Of a stretch of 64,000 nt of DNA, positions 24,857 to 33,687 are shown piece by piece. Below the pieces are notes generated by a model that was given only the letters and a program-made list of their open reading frames with translations, searched no databases and was not told the origin of the DNA. The stretch's first letter is position 1. Each line of letters opens with the position of its first letter. This DNA is from Neobacillus citreus (GTDB taxonomy: Bacteria; Bacillota; Bacilli; Bacillales; Cytobacillaceae), in contig NZ_JAGYPE020000009.1 in the NCBI RefSeq assembly GCF_018343545.2, positions 59,691 through 123,690 of the forward strand. Reading direction: 5' to 3'. The translations under genes were made by a program, and so were the position numbers.

Positions 24857-26668
24857 TTACTTAGTTGGCGCTTTAGATGATACTTTTACATTATTCTCCA
24901 TCACGGTCAATAATGGATCGATAATATTTTCAGGAATGTTCTCCCAATCGATAATCGCGTCAAGCCATTCATTTACGTTCTTATCAAAAATACCCGTATC
25001 ATCCTCCAGGTGTAAGTATCGTTGAAAATAATGGATAAATAGACATAATTTTCGATAACCGCCGTTGGACGAAAGCTGAAATTCCGCTTCTTGAAGCAGC
25101 AGGCTTGCCGTAAATAGATGGTACATACGGTTCATAAACCGTTTCGCGGAAATTTCTTGTTCAAGTGATCTTTCCTTGACAATTTGATCTACTTGTTCTT
25201 TGAATTTTTCCATTTTCCATCGGCAAAGTTCGGCTGCACGTTGCACATGAGCATTTTTTAAACCTGACAGCCGCTTTTCCAAATCACTAATAAAAGCCCT
25301 TCCGCCATCATCCTTGTGAATGGCTCTTAACACATCCAAAGCCACGATATTAGTTGTTCCTTCCCAAATGGAGCCGACATGGGCATCTCGAACGAGCTTT
25401 GGATTTACCCATTCTTCAATGTAGCCATTGCCCCCGCGAATTTCCATTGCCTCTGCCGTTACATATCGTGCCTGTTTGCAAACAGTCCCTTTTAGCAAAG
25501 GGGTTAAAATCCGAAGCAGTTTTTTCGATTCTTCGTGATTACCCTCAGCCTGATCAAAGACATGGGCTGTGTAAAAAATGGCCGATGAGGCTGCCTCCGT
25601 CATAAGGAGCAGTTCAAACAGGCTCTCTCTCATTAAAGGCAAATCTATTAGGGCCTGACCAAATGCCTTTCTTCCTCTTACTGTCACCAGCGCCTCTGTA
25701 AAACTTCGTCTCATCATGGCTGCAGAACGTACTGCATTAGAAAGCCGGGAGGAATTGACCATCGACATCATTTGTTTAAAGCCACTGTCAAGATTTCCGA
25801 TGACATAACCAACCGCCCCTTCAAAAGTAACTTCTCCGGAGGCCATATCCCTTGTTCCTAGCTTATCTTTTAACCGGTTGATTCGAAATCGATTTCGCTC
25901 ACCGTTTTCCAGTTTTTTAGGTACTAAAAACATGGCCAGACCTTTGGTACCAGCACTCGCTCCTTCTGGACGTGCCAGTACCAGTGCAACATCCGCAGAT
26001 ACGTTTGAACAAAACCATTTATCCCCCCAAAGCTCCCAATGGTCACCTGCCTTTTTAGCTGTTACAGTATTGGAACCTACATCTGATCCGCCTTGCTTTT
26101 CTGTCATGAATTGCGCACCAGTCCAATGTTCACTTGGATCGGTACTGAGCATTCGAGGTAAGTATTTGTTCTTTATTTCAGGACTTGCATATTGTTCAAT
26201 GACTCGGGCCGCTGAATCTGTCATACTCATTGGGCAGCAAAGTCCAAACTCGGATTGCGCAAATAGATACCAAAATGCATATTTTAACACTCTCGAAAAA
26301 GGAGTCGGCCACCCCATCACACCTGGTCGATGGGACATGGCTACTAGCCCAAATTCACCATAACCGATTTCCTCCATTCGATGATAGGCCGGGTGATATT
26401 TTACAATATCAACTCTCTCCCCTTGTCGATTGTAAGGGACTAATACCGGAGGATGTTGGTCCGCATCACGGGATAAGCCATCTAACTCAGTACCTGCCAC
26501 GTCCCCTAATTTTGATAATAGTGGAAGTGCTTTTTCATATTCATCCTTCGAAACATAGAAACGCATTAATAAATCTAAGTTTGGATCATCAAGGAAAAAA
26601 TTAAGTCCCTCCGTCTCTGGCATTCCCCCAAGCTTAGGTTCCAGGCTTAGCAAATGATTATTCTTCAA
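24857..26668 (-). CDS. AidB-like acyl-CoA dehydrogenase
   Basis: A 603-residue flavoprotein of the acyl-CoA dehydrogenase superfamily, longer than the usual 380-390 residues. The length and the N-terminal extension (about 1-140) resemble AidB. The FAD/substrate motif TEKQGGSDVGSNTVTA and WELWGDKWFCSNVSAD are clear, as is the C-terminal EIRGGNGYIEEW with VRDAHVGSIWEGTTNI, which holds the family catalytic Glu position. The start is TTG at 26668 with GGGAGG eight bases upstream. It is 14 bases after the citrate-synthase-like gene, within the IclR-linked operon. The electron acceptor would be ETF; DNA-repair function is not implied by the operon. Confidence 0.87.
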   Translation of the reverse strand: MKNNHLLSLEPKLGGMPETEGLNFFLDDPNLDLLMRFYVSKDEYEKALPLLSKLGDVAGTELDGLSRDADQHPPVLVPYNRQGERVDIVKYHPAYHRMEEIGYGEFGLVAMSHRPGVMGWPTPFSRVLKYAFWYLFAQSEFGLCCPMSMTDSAARVIEQYASPEIKNKYLPRMLSTDPSEHWTGAQFMTEKQGGSDVGSNTVTAKKAGDHWELWGDKWFCSNVSADVALVLARPEGASAGTKGLAMFLVPKKLENGERNRFRINRLKDKLGTRDMASGEVTFEGAVGYVIGNLDSGFKQMMSMVNSSRLSNAVRSAAMMRRSFTEALVTVRGRKAFGQALIDLPLMRESLFELLLMTEAASSAIFYTAHVFDQAEGNHEESKKLLRILTPLLKGTVCKQARYVTAEAMEIRGGNGYIEEWVNPKLVRDAHVGSIWEGTTNIVALDVLRAIHKDDGGRAFISDLEKRLSGLKNAHVQRAAELCRWKMEKFKEQVDQIVKERSLEQEISAKRFMNRMYHLFTASLLLQEAEFQLSSNGGYRKLCLFIHYFQRYLHLEDDTGIFDKNVNEWLDAIIDWENIPENIIDPLLTVMENNVKVSSKAPTK

Positions 26669-26682
26669 GAATAGAACCTCCC

Positions 26683-27453
26683 TTAACCTCGATAGTCCGT
26701 ATGTTCTTCGATATAGTCGAACAATTGCTGTCCGAAACTTTCTTTTCTTCCCACTTCAATTTCTTCTACAATATGGGCGACTAATCCGACAGCCCGTGCA
26801 GCAACCGCAAACGATTTGACAATCCGATAATCAATCCCCATGTCGGCCATAATGGCGCCAATGGCACCAACAGCATTTAGGGTAACCGTCTTTCCTTTTT
26901 TCTCGCAAAATTGTCTATGAATCTCATTAAGAAGCTGTGAGTTTTTTCCATTGAACCCCAACTCTTCCGCGATTGCAAATAACCTGATTGTTCGAGGATC
27001 TTCAGGTTTATGAACGGGATGACCAAATCCGGGAAGCTGCTTTCCGCTTTCCTGCCTCTCATTAATTACAAGAGAGGCGATTTCTTGCAGATCTCTTTCC
27101 TCTCCAAATTTTTGAAAGGCATCCTGAAGCATTTCTGCAACATATTCCATTGCCCCAAGATAAACAGTTCCCGCACCAAGCAACCCTGCCGCAACAGCTG
27201 ATTGAACAGATTCGGGTGCTCCTAAATAAGTCAGCCTTGTTGAAATAGAGCTTGGAGTATACCCATGCTCGCAGATGGCTACTAATAGTGCGTTAAGCAT
27301 CTTGGATTCATTTTCTGTCGGTTTCCGATGCATCGCTCCGAGAAATGCCATATCAGCCAGAGTAATTTTTCCGATTAAATCTTCTGTTAGGTCATAACCG
27401 TGAACAAAAATTCGATCACGGGTTGATTTACCAATTTTCGTTTGAAATTCCAT
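26683..27453 (-). CDS. citryl-CoA lyase-like citrate synthase homologue
   Basis: A 256-residue single-domain protein related to citrate synthase but about 120 residues shorter. It has the active-site His in LPGFGHPVHKPEDPR and a C-terminal Asp/Glu-rich helix region. In this subfamily the enzymes cleave or form citryl-CoA or related acyl-CoA adducts. A ribosome site GGAGG precedes the ATG. It lies between the ADP-forming acyl-CoA synthetase and the AidB-like dehydrogenase, which supports a lyase acting on a CoA thioester in a degradation route. Whether it works in the lyase or synthase direction cannot be told. Confidence 0.78.
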   Translation of the reverse strand: MEFQTKIGKSTRDRIFVHGYDLTEDLIGKITLADMAFLGAMHRKPTENESKMLNALLVAICEHGYTPSSISTRLTYLGAPESVQSAVAAGLLGAGTVYLGAMEYVAEMLQDAFQKFGEERDLQEIASLVINERQESGKQLPGFGHPVHKPEDPRTIRLFAIAEELGFNGKNSQLLNEIHRQFCEKKGKTVTLNAVGAIGAIMADMGIDYRIVKSFAVAARAVGLVAHIVEEIEVGRKESFGQQLFDYIEEHTDYRG

Positions 27454-27530
27454 TGTTAGCTATACCTCCAAAATTTTATATTTTTGAAGCACATTAGCAT
27501 GTTTTTAACTCCTGTCCTATTTGTTTTGGA

Positions 27531-29684
27531 TTAAATAGTTCCTGCTGAAACAGTAGATTCTACGCCGTTTTTCCAGATAATAATTCCGTCTAGGGCAGCG
27601 ATGCCTTTCCCTTCTTCGAACACCCATAATGGATTTATGTCCATCTCACTAATTTTTTCCTTATGCTGTGCAGCAAACTGTGAAACCTGCACAATGGCCT
27701 CCGTCAGGGCAGAAACGTCTCTTTTCTTTTTACCTCTGGTTCCTTCTAACAAAGGATAACCCTTTAGTTCTTTTAACATATCAAAGGCTTCTTGTTTACT
27801 AACTGGTGCCCGGCGAATCGAAGCATCCTTTAGCACTTCGATGAAAATTCCGCCAAGACCGCAAACAATTAAAGGTCCAAATTGGGGGTCTTGTTTTACC
27901 CCAATAAACATTTCGATTCCTTCATCTTGAAACATCTCTTCCGCTAGAATTCCTTCGATCTTTGCATCCGGAGCATATTGTTTAACAGATTGCAAGATTT
28001 CGTCAAAGGCATTCTCTAGTTGAAGAGAATTTTGAATGTTAATCTTCACACCGCCTGCGTCTGTTTTATGCAGAACATCACGGGAAATCACTTTACATAC
28101 AACCGGATATTGGAGATGTTCTTTTACTGCTTCTAAGTGGCTCCGATCTTTAATGAGCGTGCCCTTAGGAACGCGGATGTCCAGCTTTGAAAGCTCTTCC
28201 TTGACACGTTCCTCTGTCCAAATCCCTGTCATTTCTCCCCCAGACTTTTCGATATTCTCATTTTCCGGCACTTGCAGCCCTGTTTCTTCTTTCCTGCAGA
28301 ATTCCGAAAAATCTACTATATATTTTAAAGCCATCATTGTTTTATAAGAGGTAGAGAAAACGGGAACGCCAGCTTCTTGCAGAATGGCTTTTCCTTCACC
28401 GGTCAACTCACTGGTTCCTGTGATTGTGACAAGAATCGGTTTGTCTGTTAATTTATCAATCTCAGCTATTTTTTGACAGATCTTCTTCCCTAGCTCGCCG
28501 CCAAACGTAGTTTGAAAGACTATGGCATCAATGTCTTGGTCATTAATTAGAATCTCAAGTGTGTCCGTTAAAATATGCTGTTCCTTTAGTGCTTGAGCAG
28601 TTACATCAATTGGATTAAGCGCTGAACCGTATGGGGGGATAATGGCTTTAATTTCTCTTGCTGTTTCCGCAGACATACGAACCATTTCCAATCCTAGCAC
28701 TTCGCTATAATCTGCCATGGCAATTCCTGCTGCACCCGAATTGGATATAGTGACAACACGGTTGCCAGCAGTCTTCTTGCCTCTCCTAAAAACCTTCATG
28801 GCATCAATCATGTCATCGACATCATTTACGGAAATGAATCCATATTGTTTGGCAATAGCTTGGAACGTTTCTTCTGATCCAGTTAAGGAAGCCGTATGGG
28901 ATAAAGCGGCTTGCCTGCCAATTTCAGAACGGCCAGACTTTAATAAAATAACTGGTTTATTCAACCTTTTGGAGGTTTTGGAAATTTCAATCAGCATTTC
29001 CCCATCAGGTATGCCCTCAAGATAACCCGCCACGACTTGTGTATCTTTATCTTCGAGCATATATTCGATGCAATCAAGCGAATGAATATCCATTTGGTTT
29101 CCTGTATTGACGATATAAGAAAAACCTATATTCTCCTCTTGAGCTAATCCAAATAAGGAAAACCCGATCGCACCACTTTGGGAGGCAAAACCTACATTTC
29201 CCGATTGGAATCCCTTTTCTGTTTCAAACGAAGTGGCAAAACCCATTGGGATTGTCTTATTAACGTTTAATAAGCCTACACAATTCGGGCCCAGAATGTG
29301 GATCCCAGCTTCCTGAGCTTTCTTCAGAACTTGTTCTTGCAGCTTTCTTCCTTCTTCACCGACCTCAGCGAAACCTGAGCCGAATAGAACGAGATGGTGG
29401 ATTTGTTTCTTTTTACAATCTTCCAGTATTTGCAGCATCCGCTTGGAGGCAACTGCAATCAAGGCAACATCAACTTCTCCAGGGATATCTAAAAGGCTTG
29501 GATAACAAGGAATTCCCTCAATTTCATCATATTTTGGATTAACAGGATAAATTTTTCCCTTATAATTGTGACGAATTAAGTTTTTTATTGGTTTACCACT
29601 TATAGAGGTAAAGTCCTTCGATACACCAACAATCGCGATCGATTGGGGATTCAAAAAGCGGTCAATCGCATTTATTTTTGACAT
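27531..29684 (-). CDS. ADP-forming (NDP-forming) acyl-CoA synthetase, fused alpha-beta
   Basis: A 717-residue acetate-CoA ligase (ADP-forming) family protein. The N-terminal CoA-binding domain has SIAIVGVSKDFTSISG and NPKYDEIEGIPCYPSL. The succinyl-CoA-synthetase-like middle carries the phospho-His region LSHTASLTGSEE near 262. The C-terminal ATP-grasp domain (about 490-700) shows YPVVCKVISRDVLHKTDAGGV. It interconverts an acid plus CoA and ATP with acyl-CoA, ADP and phosphate. It starts three bases after the TRAP permease stop, so the pair is probably co-translated and activates the imported acid. Confidence 0.9.
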   Translation of the reverse strand: MSKINAIDRFLNPQSIAIVGVSKDFTSISGKPIKNLIRHNYKGKIYPVNPKYDEIEGIPCYPSLLDIPGEVDVALIAVASKRMLQILEDCKKKQIHHLVLFGSGFAEVGEEGRKLQEQVLKKAQEAGIHILGPNCVGLLNVNKTIPMGFATSFETEKGFQSGNVGFASQSGAIGFSLFGLAQEENIGFSYIVNTGNQMDIHSLDCIEYMLEDKDTQVVAGYLEGIPDGEMLIEISKTSKRLNKPVILLKSGRSEIGRQAALSHTASLTGSEETFQAIAKQYGFISVNDVDDMIDAMKVFRRGKKTAGNRVVTISNSGAAGIAMADYSEVLGLEMVRMSAETAREIKAIIPPYGSALNPIDVTAQALKEQHILTDTLEILINDQDIDAIVFQTTFGGELGKKICQKIAEIDKLTDKPILVTITGTSELTGEGKAILQEAGVPVFSTSYKTMMALKYIVDFSEFCRKEETGLQVPENENIEKSGGEMTGIWTEERVKEELSKLDIRVPKGTLIKDRSHLEAVKEHLQYPVVCKVISRDVLHKTDAGGVKINIQNSLQLENAFDEILQSVKQYAPDAKIEGILAEEMFQDEGIEMFIGVKQDPQFGPLIVCGLGGIFIEVLKDASIRRAPVSKQEAFDMLKELKGYPLLEGTRGKKKRDVSALTEAIVQVSQFAAQHKEKISEMDINPLWVFEEGKGIAALDGIIIWKNGVESTVSAGTI

Positions 29685-29687
29685 ATT

Positions 29688-31595
29688 TTAAACCTCCTGT
29701 CCTTTTTCCTTGTTGACATTTAGTGAAACTTTAATTTTAAAGAGATAGATTAATCCCAAGACAACGAGTCCGATAATCAGCAAATAAAGATTCATGAAAA
29801 ACATCAATAACCCTCCAGCAAATAACAATAACCGTTCTACAATCTTTAACGCTCCTGCTCCTAAAAGGTATCCTTCGAGGGATGAAGCAATCATAAATAT
29901 TCCTATAATTGACAGAACTATGCTAAGAACTGTCTCTAAAGGCTCGCCGCGTCCAATTAAGATGGCCGGGTTATAAATCATAAAGAAAGGCACTATGAAC
30001 TTTACAGAGCCGAGCTGCACCGCTTGAAAACCTGTTTTCATCGGACTGGCACCGGCGATACTTGCCGTGGCAAACGCTGCTAATGCAACAGGCGGTGTGA
30101 TATAAGAAACAGTTGCCCAGTAGACCACATATAAATGGGCAGCAATAGGATCCACACCAACGGCTATCAAGGCCGGTGCCATGATAACTGCTAAGAACAC
30201 ATATACGGCAGATACTGTCATCCCCATCCCTAGAATAAAACTAGTAAGCGCTCCGCCAATTAATATAAGGAAGGTGCTGTCTCCCGCTGCAGCAACCAGT
30301 TCTCTTGAAAGTGAAAATGATACTCCTGTAGCTGACAAAGCTCCGACGATAAAACCGACCCCTGCAATGATCACGACGATATCGGCTAATACTTTTCCAA
30401 TTTCTAACAGCATGTCGAAAAGTTGCTTCTTGCTCATACGTGTTTCTTTTTTGATCATAGCGATGATCAGTAAGGCGACACTTGCGTAGTAAGGTGCCTG
30501 GCCTTCAGAATTTAAAAATCCTAAAAAGGCGATCATAATGAGAATAGCAAAGATATAATACCAGCCATCTTTCAATGTCTTCCAAAAAGATGGTACCTCT
30601 GATTTTGATAATCCTTTTAAATGATTCTTTGCGGCATATCCATCAATCTGAATAAATAACCCAAGGTAATAAAGGAAGGCAGGCACTGCCGCTGCAAGGG
30701 CGATATGATAGTAAGGTGTTGCCAAAAAAGAGGCCATAATAAATGCTGCCGACCCCATAATCGGCGGGGTAATGGTTCCGCCTGTCGAGGCAGTTGCTTC
30801 AATCGCAGCTGCATAGTACGGTTTATAACCAGACTTTTTCATGGCCGGAATCGTCATAGCACCAATAGTTACTGCATTTGAAACAGCACTTCCGCTTAAC
30901 ATACCAAAAAAAGCACTTCCAACAACGGCTACTTTTGCTGAGCCACCTCGGGTTCTCCCGAATAGAGATAGGGCCAGGTTAAAGAAGAAATCTCCGCCGC
31001 CGGTACGAGTGATTACTACGCCAAACACAAGAAAACCAAGAAGCAAGTTTCCAATCGTAGTATAAGCAATCCCAAAGACGCTATTGGAACTTAGAATATG
31101 GTTTCTAGCTAATGTTAAAAAGTCATAGGATTGACCCTGTAATAGACTGATAGGTACATTGGAAGCAACGAGGGGATAAAGGGAAATCACCAAGCATATA
31201 AGGGATAAGACAAGGCCTGCAGTTCGACGAAGTGCTTCAAGTAATAAGGCCCATAACACAATACTGAAATATGTAGGAATGGTTGGCGCGTTCCAATCCC
31301 AGCCTTCTTCGATGATACGCTTTCCTTGTAAACCAAGGTAAACAGTAATTATGACCGAAACAGCAAAAAAGACAACATCATACCATTTGACGGATGTTTG
31401 AGTTTTCTTGGCAGGGAAAATTAAAAATGAAATCGGCATAAAACAGCCTAGCAAATAGATGAGGTAAGCATTCTGGATGGGGTTAATTCCAAACAAATGG
31501 ATATAAAACAACATATTAATAGAAAGAAAAACACCAATAACAGTGGAAACTGCCACGACTACTTTCCAAAAAAAATTAAGCCTTTCTGTTTTCAA
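29688..31595 (-). CDS. TRAP transporter fused permease (TAXI type)
   Basis: A 635-residue membrane protein that joins the small 4-TM and large 12-TM TRAP permease parts, as is typical for TAXI-type systems. The large-subunit hallmarks GMLSGSAVSNAVTIGAMTIP, EATASTGGTITPPIMGSAAF and YITPPVALAAFATASIAGASP are all clear. The start is TTG at 31595 with GGGGGATC upstream. It forms a complete secondary uptake system with the TAXI lipoprotein encoded just upstream. It uses ion gradients rather than ATP. Substrates of TAXI systems are poorly known and are often carboxylates. Confidence 0.92.
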   Translation of the reverse strand: MKTERLNFFWKVVVAVSTVIGVFLSINMLFYIHLFGINPIQNAYLIYLLGCFMPISFLIFPAKKTQTSVKWYDVVFFAVSVIITVYLGLQGKRIIEEGWDWNAPTIPTYFSIVLWALLLEALRRTAGLVLSLICLVISLYPLVASNVPISLLQGQSYDFLTLARNHILSSNSVFGIAYTTIGNLLLGFLVFGVVITRTGGGDFFFNLALSLFGRTRGGSAKVAVVGSAFFGMLSGSAVSNAVTIGAMTIPAMKKSGYKPYYAAAIEATASTGGTITPPIMGSAAFIMASFLATPYYHIALAAAVPAFLYYLGLFIQIDGYAAKNHLKGLSKSEVPSFWKTLKDGWYYIFAILIMIAFLGFLNSEGQAPYYASVALLIIAMIKKETRMSKKQLFDMLLEIGKVLADIVVIIAGVGFIVGALSATGVSFSLSRELVAAAGDSTFLILIGGALTSFILGMGMTVSAVYVFLAVIMAPALIAVGVDPIAAHLYVVYWATVSYITPPVALAAFATASIAGASPMKTGFQAVQLGSVKFIVPFFMIYNPAILIGRGEPLETVLSIVLSIIGIFMIASSLEGYLLGAGALKIVERLLLFAGGLLMFFMNLYLLIIGLVVLGLIYLFKIKVSLNVNKEKGQEV

Positions 31596-31663
31596 GCGAG
31601 ATCCCCCAATCTTATTATTATCGAATTTTTGACAGTCTCTCCGTTGCTGAGATCTTGATAAAA

Positions 31664-31702
31664 AAGAATGTCAGCCAGCTTTCAGCGGCTGACTTTCTTT
31701 TT
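31664..31702. terminator. hairpin with U-run between TAXI receptor and TRAP permease genes
   Basis: GTCAGCC and GGCTGAC pair within a longer A/T-flanked stem, followed by TTCTTTTTT on both strands. On the minus strand it lies between the receptor and permease genes, so partial termination would give more receptor than permease transcript. Confidence 0.7.
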
Positions 31703-31713
31703 TATATAGAAAC

Positions 31714-32904
31714 TTATTTTATAAGTTCAGCCTTTTTCTCTAACCAATAGGCTGGAAACTTATCATTAGAAATGCCTTCCTTCTTAGATTCATCGACTAC
31801 CTTATCCCAGGCAGTTTTTAGTTTCTTATATCTTTCGGCCAATGCATCATTTTTCGCTTGTTTTTCATCACTCCACAAACCTTTTTCTTTTAAGAACTTA
31901 ATCGTCCCCTCGTGGAATGGGATACCGCGTGGCTCTGTCAACACTTTATCTTTAGAATATAGGGCCAAGTTTGGTATCGCCTTTTGATAGTCATTAAAGT
32001 TTTCATCCATAGCTTTTAATAACTGATAAACAGTATCTGCATCCTGGCTGGCATAACCGCCGATAAGATATCCATGACCCAAGACGTTTGTTGCGCTTTT
32101 CATACCAGCACCGTTATCCATTGTATATGGGAACAGCCATGATGCCGTCTTTTCTACACGTGCCCAGCCTTCCTTGTCATTAGGATCCATTTCAAGCCAG
32201 CGAATTCCGCCCTTACTGTCTGCTTCAAACATGGTAGAAGCGGTTGGATTAATTCCGGCTACGTCGATTTGCCCTTGTAGCAGAGCATCACCTTGTCCTG
32301 CATAGGAAGTAATATCCACCGGTTTTACATCGTCCCATGTGAGACCTGCAAAAGCCAATATTGCTTCGTTTTTAATATTAACGGAGGAATTACCAGTAAT
32401 TCTAGGAACCCTCTTTCCTTTTAAATCTGCAATCGATTTAATATCTGAATCTGTTCGAACCGCAAACCCAAATTGACTAATTGGTGCCCAAATGGCCCTT
32501 ACATCTTGAGGACCCCAATCGGGTTTCGCAAATTCTTCCATTGCTTCAAAAGAAAATTGAATTTCATCACCCAATTTTCCAATAGAAGCTTGATTACTCT
32601 TTAATGGCAGCATTCGTCCTACCCCGCTGGCGGATGGAAGCATCCTAATTTGTGTTCCATATTTACTAGTCAATGTGTTTGCAATAGCTGACATTTCTGC
32701 GTAACCACCGGATCCAACATCGTATACACTCCATGTCATTTGTTTGGGAAGTGAGACAGTACTAGAAGCTGTGGAAGTACTTTTGTTTGAAGCTGGTTTT
32801 TTCTCAGTTCCGCTGCTCTTCAGTGATCCATTACTGCTGCAGCCTACCAATAAAATGGAGAGTAAAAAGATAGCCATTAAGAATTTTAGCGGTTTTTTCA
32901 ACAT
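31714..32904 (-). CDS. TAXI-family TRAP solute-binding lipoprotein
   Basis: A 396-residue lipoprotein with a signal peptide and lipobox LVGC (Cys at about residue 22), then a Ser/Thr/Lys linker. The mature part follows the TAXI receptor layout: MTWSVYDVGSGGYAEMSAIA, FAVRTDSDIKSIADLKGKRVPRI, and a GQGDALLQGQIDVAG segment. It binds the substrate on the outer face of the membrane and passes it to the fused TRAP permease. The promoter motif at 32996-33035 lies about 95 bases upstream. AGGGGG precedes the ATG. Confidence 0.9.
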   Translation of the reverse strand: MLKKPLKFLMAIFLLSILLVGCSSNGSLKSSGTEKKPASNKSTSTASSTVSLPKQMTWSVYDVGSGGYAEMSAIANTLTSKYGTQIRMLPSASGVGRMLPLKSNQASIGKLGDEIQFSFEAMEEFAKPDWGPQDVRAIWAPISQFGFAVRTDSDIKSIADLKGKRVPRITGNSSVNIKNEAILAFAGLTWDDVKPVDITSYAGQGDALLQGQIDVAGINPTASTMFEADSKGGIRWLEMDPNDKEGWARVEKTASWLFPYTMDNGAGMKSATNVLGHGYLIGGYASQDADTVYQLLKAMDENFNDYQKAIPNLALYSKDKVLTEPRGIPFHEGTIKFLKEKGLWSDEKQAKNDALAERYKKLKTAWDKVVDESKKEGISNDKFPAYWLEKKAELIK

Positions 32905-32995
32905 CCATAATCCCCCTTCATTTATAGCCTTCCTACCTGAAAGAGATGTTACATCATTACTTTTTCAGGCAGGAAACCGTTTTCATGTTTCTACT

Positions 32996-33035
32996 AAATA
33001 AATTTTATATATAAAATTTATTTACGTCAATGAAA
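32996..33035 (-). promoter_or_regulatory. IclR-linked promoter/operator A (TAXI-TRAP operon)
   Basis: On the minus strand TTTCATTGACG, then a spacer, then TAAAAT gives -35 TTGACG and -10 TAAAAT at 17 bases. A perfect 28-bp AT palindrome at 32996-33023 covers the -10. The same spaced motif precedes the SDR operon and iclR itself. Nothing else is seen in the 33036-33280 gap apart from a weak hairpin near 33240-33272. Confidence 0.7.
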
Positions 33036-33280
33036 TTTTATAAAATTCAGTATTTTCCGTTAACATATATTCCATCTAATGAAAAAAGGAGAAATTGGTC
33101 GTTTTGATAGGAATTCCTCATAGTGTTTGCAAAGTTGAAACATTGTGAAAGGATATGAGGTTTTTAAACTAATAGAATAGTTTTTCGCTATAAACCAAAA
33201 CTATTTCCGTTTCGGATTCCATGCCTTCTTGGTTTAAGGCTAGAGGAGCATCAGTATTTGATGTTCCCCTAGTGTTCATG

Positions 33281-33685
33281 TTAAATAGCTCTTGGTTTAA
33301 ATTTCGGTAATGTAAAATCCCCTTCTACTTGAAAGACCACTTCAACTGGCATCTCACATTCTACTTTATCTACATCTACATCAATGATATTACTAAGCAT
33401 ACGAACCCCTTCGTCTAATTCGATCAATGCGACAACGTACGGAACTTCATCTTTAAATGCCGGGCCCCCTGGGCGTCTTGCTATGGTAAAGGAATAAACC
33501 TTTCCAACTCCAGAAGATTGCACCCATTGGACTTTTTCAGAAAAACAATTTGGACATAAGACCCGTGGATAAAAAATGTAGCTGGAGCAGTCCTCACATT
33601 TTTGAATCAATAGTTTATGCTCTTTACACCCTTGCCAAAATACATAGGAGTCTCCATCAGGTATAGGCAGCGGTTTTTCTATCAT
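33281..33685 (-). CDS. DUF35 Zn-ribbon/OB-fold acyl-CoA-associated protein
   Basis: A 134-residue protein of the DUF35 (OB-fold with rubredoxin-like zinc ribbon) family. The zinc ribbon uses CxxC pairs in LLIQKCEDCSSYIFYPRVLC and PNCFSEK. The OB-fold follows with VYSFTIARRPGGPAFK and PYVVALIELDEGVRM. DUF35 proteins bind acyl-CoA and form complexes with thiolase-like or hydratase partners. The thiolase homologue is encoded two bases upstream, which is the normal arrangement. No MaoC hydratase domain is fused, unlike in the steroid enzyme ChsH2. Confidence 0.88.
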   Translation of the reverse strand: MIEKPLPIPDGDSYVFWQGCKEHKLLIQKCEDCSSYIFYPRVLCPNCFSEKVQWVQSSGVGKVYSFTIARRPGGPAFKDEVPYVVALIELDEGVRMLSNIIDVDVDKVECEMPVEVVFQVEGDFTLPKFKPRAI

Positions 33686-33687
33686 TT

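Noticed and set aside
25878..26604. Two plus-strand frames of 161 and 124 codons
   Set aside because: Both lie opposite the AidB-like dehydrogenase gene and have no family-like content.
33190..33272. Terminator after the DUF35 gene
   Set aside because: Two weak stems (33191-33236 and 33240-33272) can be drawn, but neither is followed by a T-run on the minus strand.
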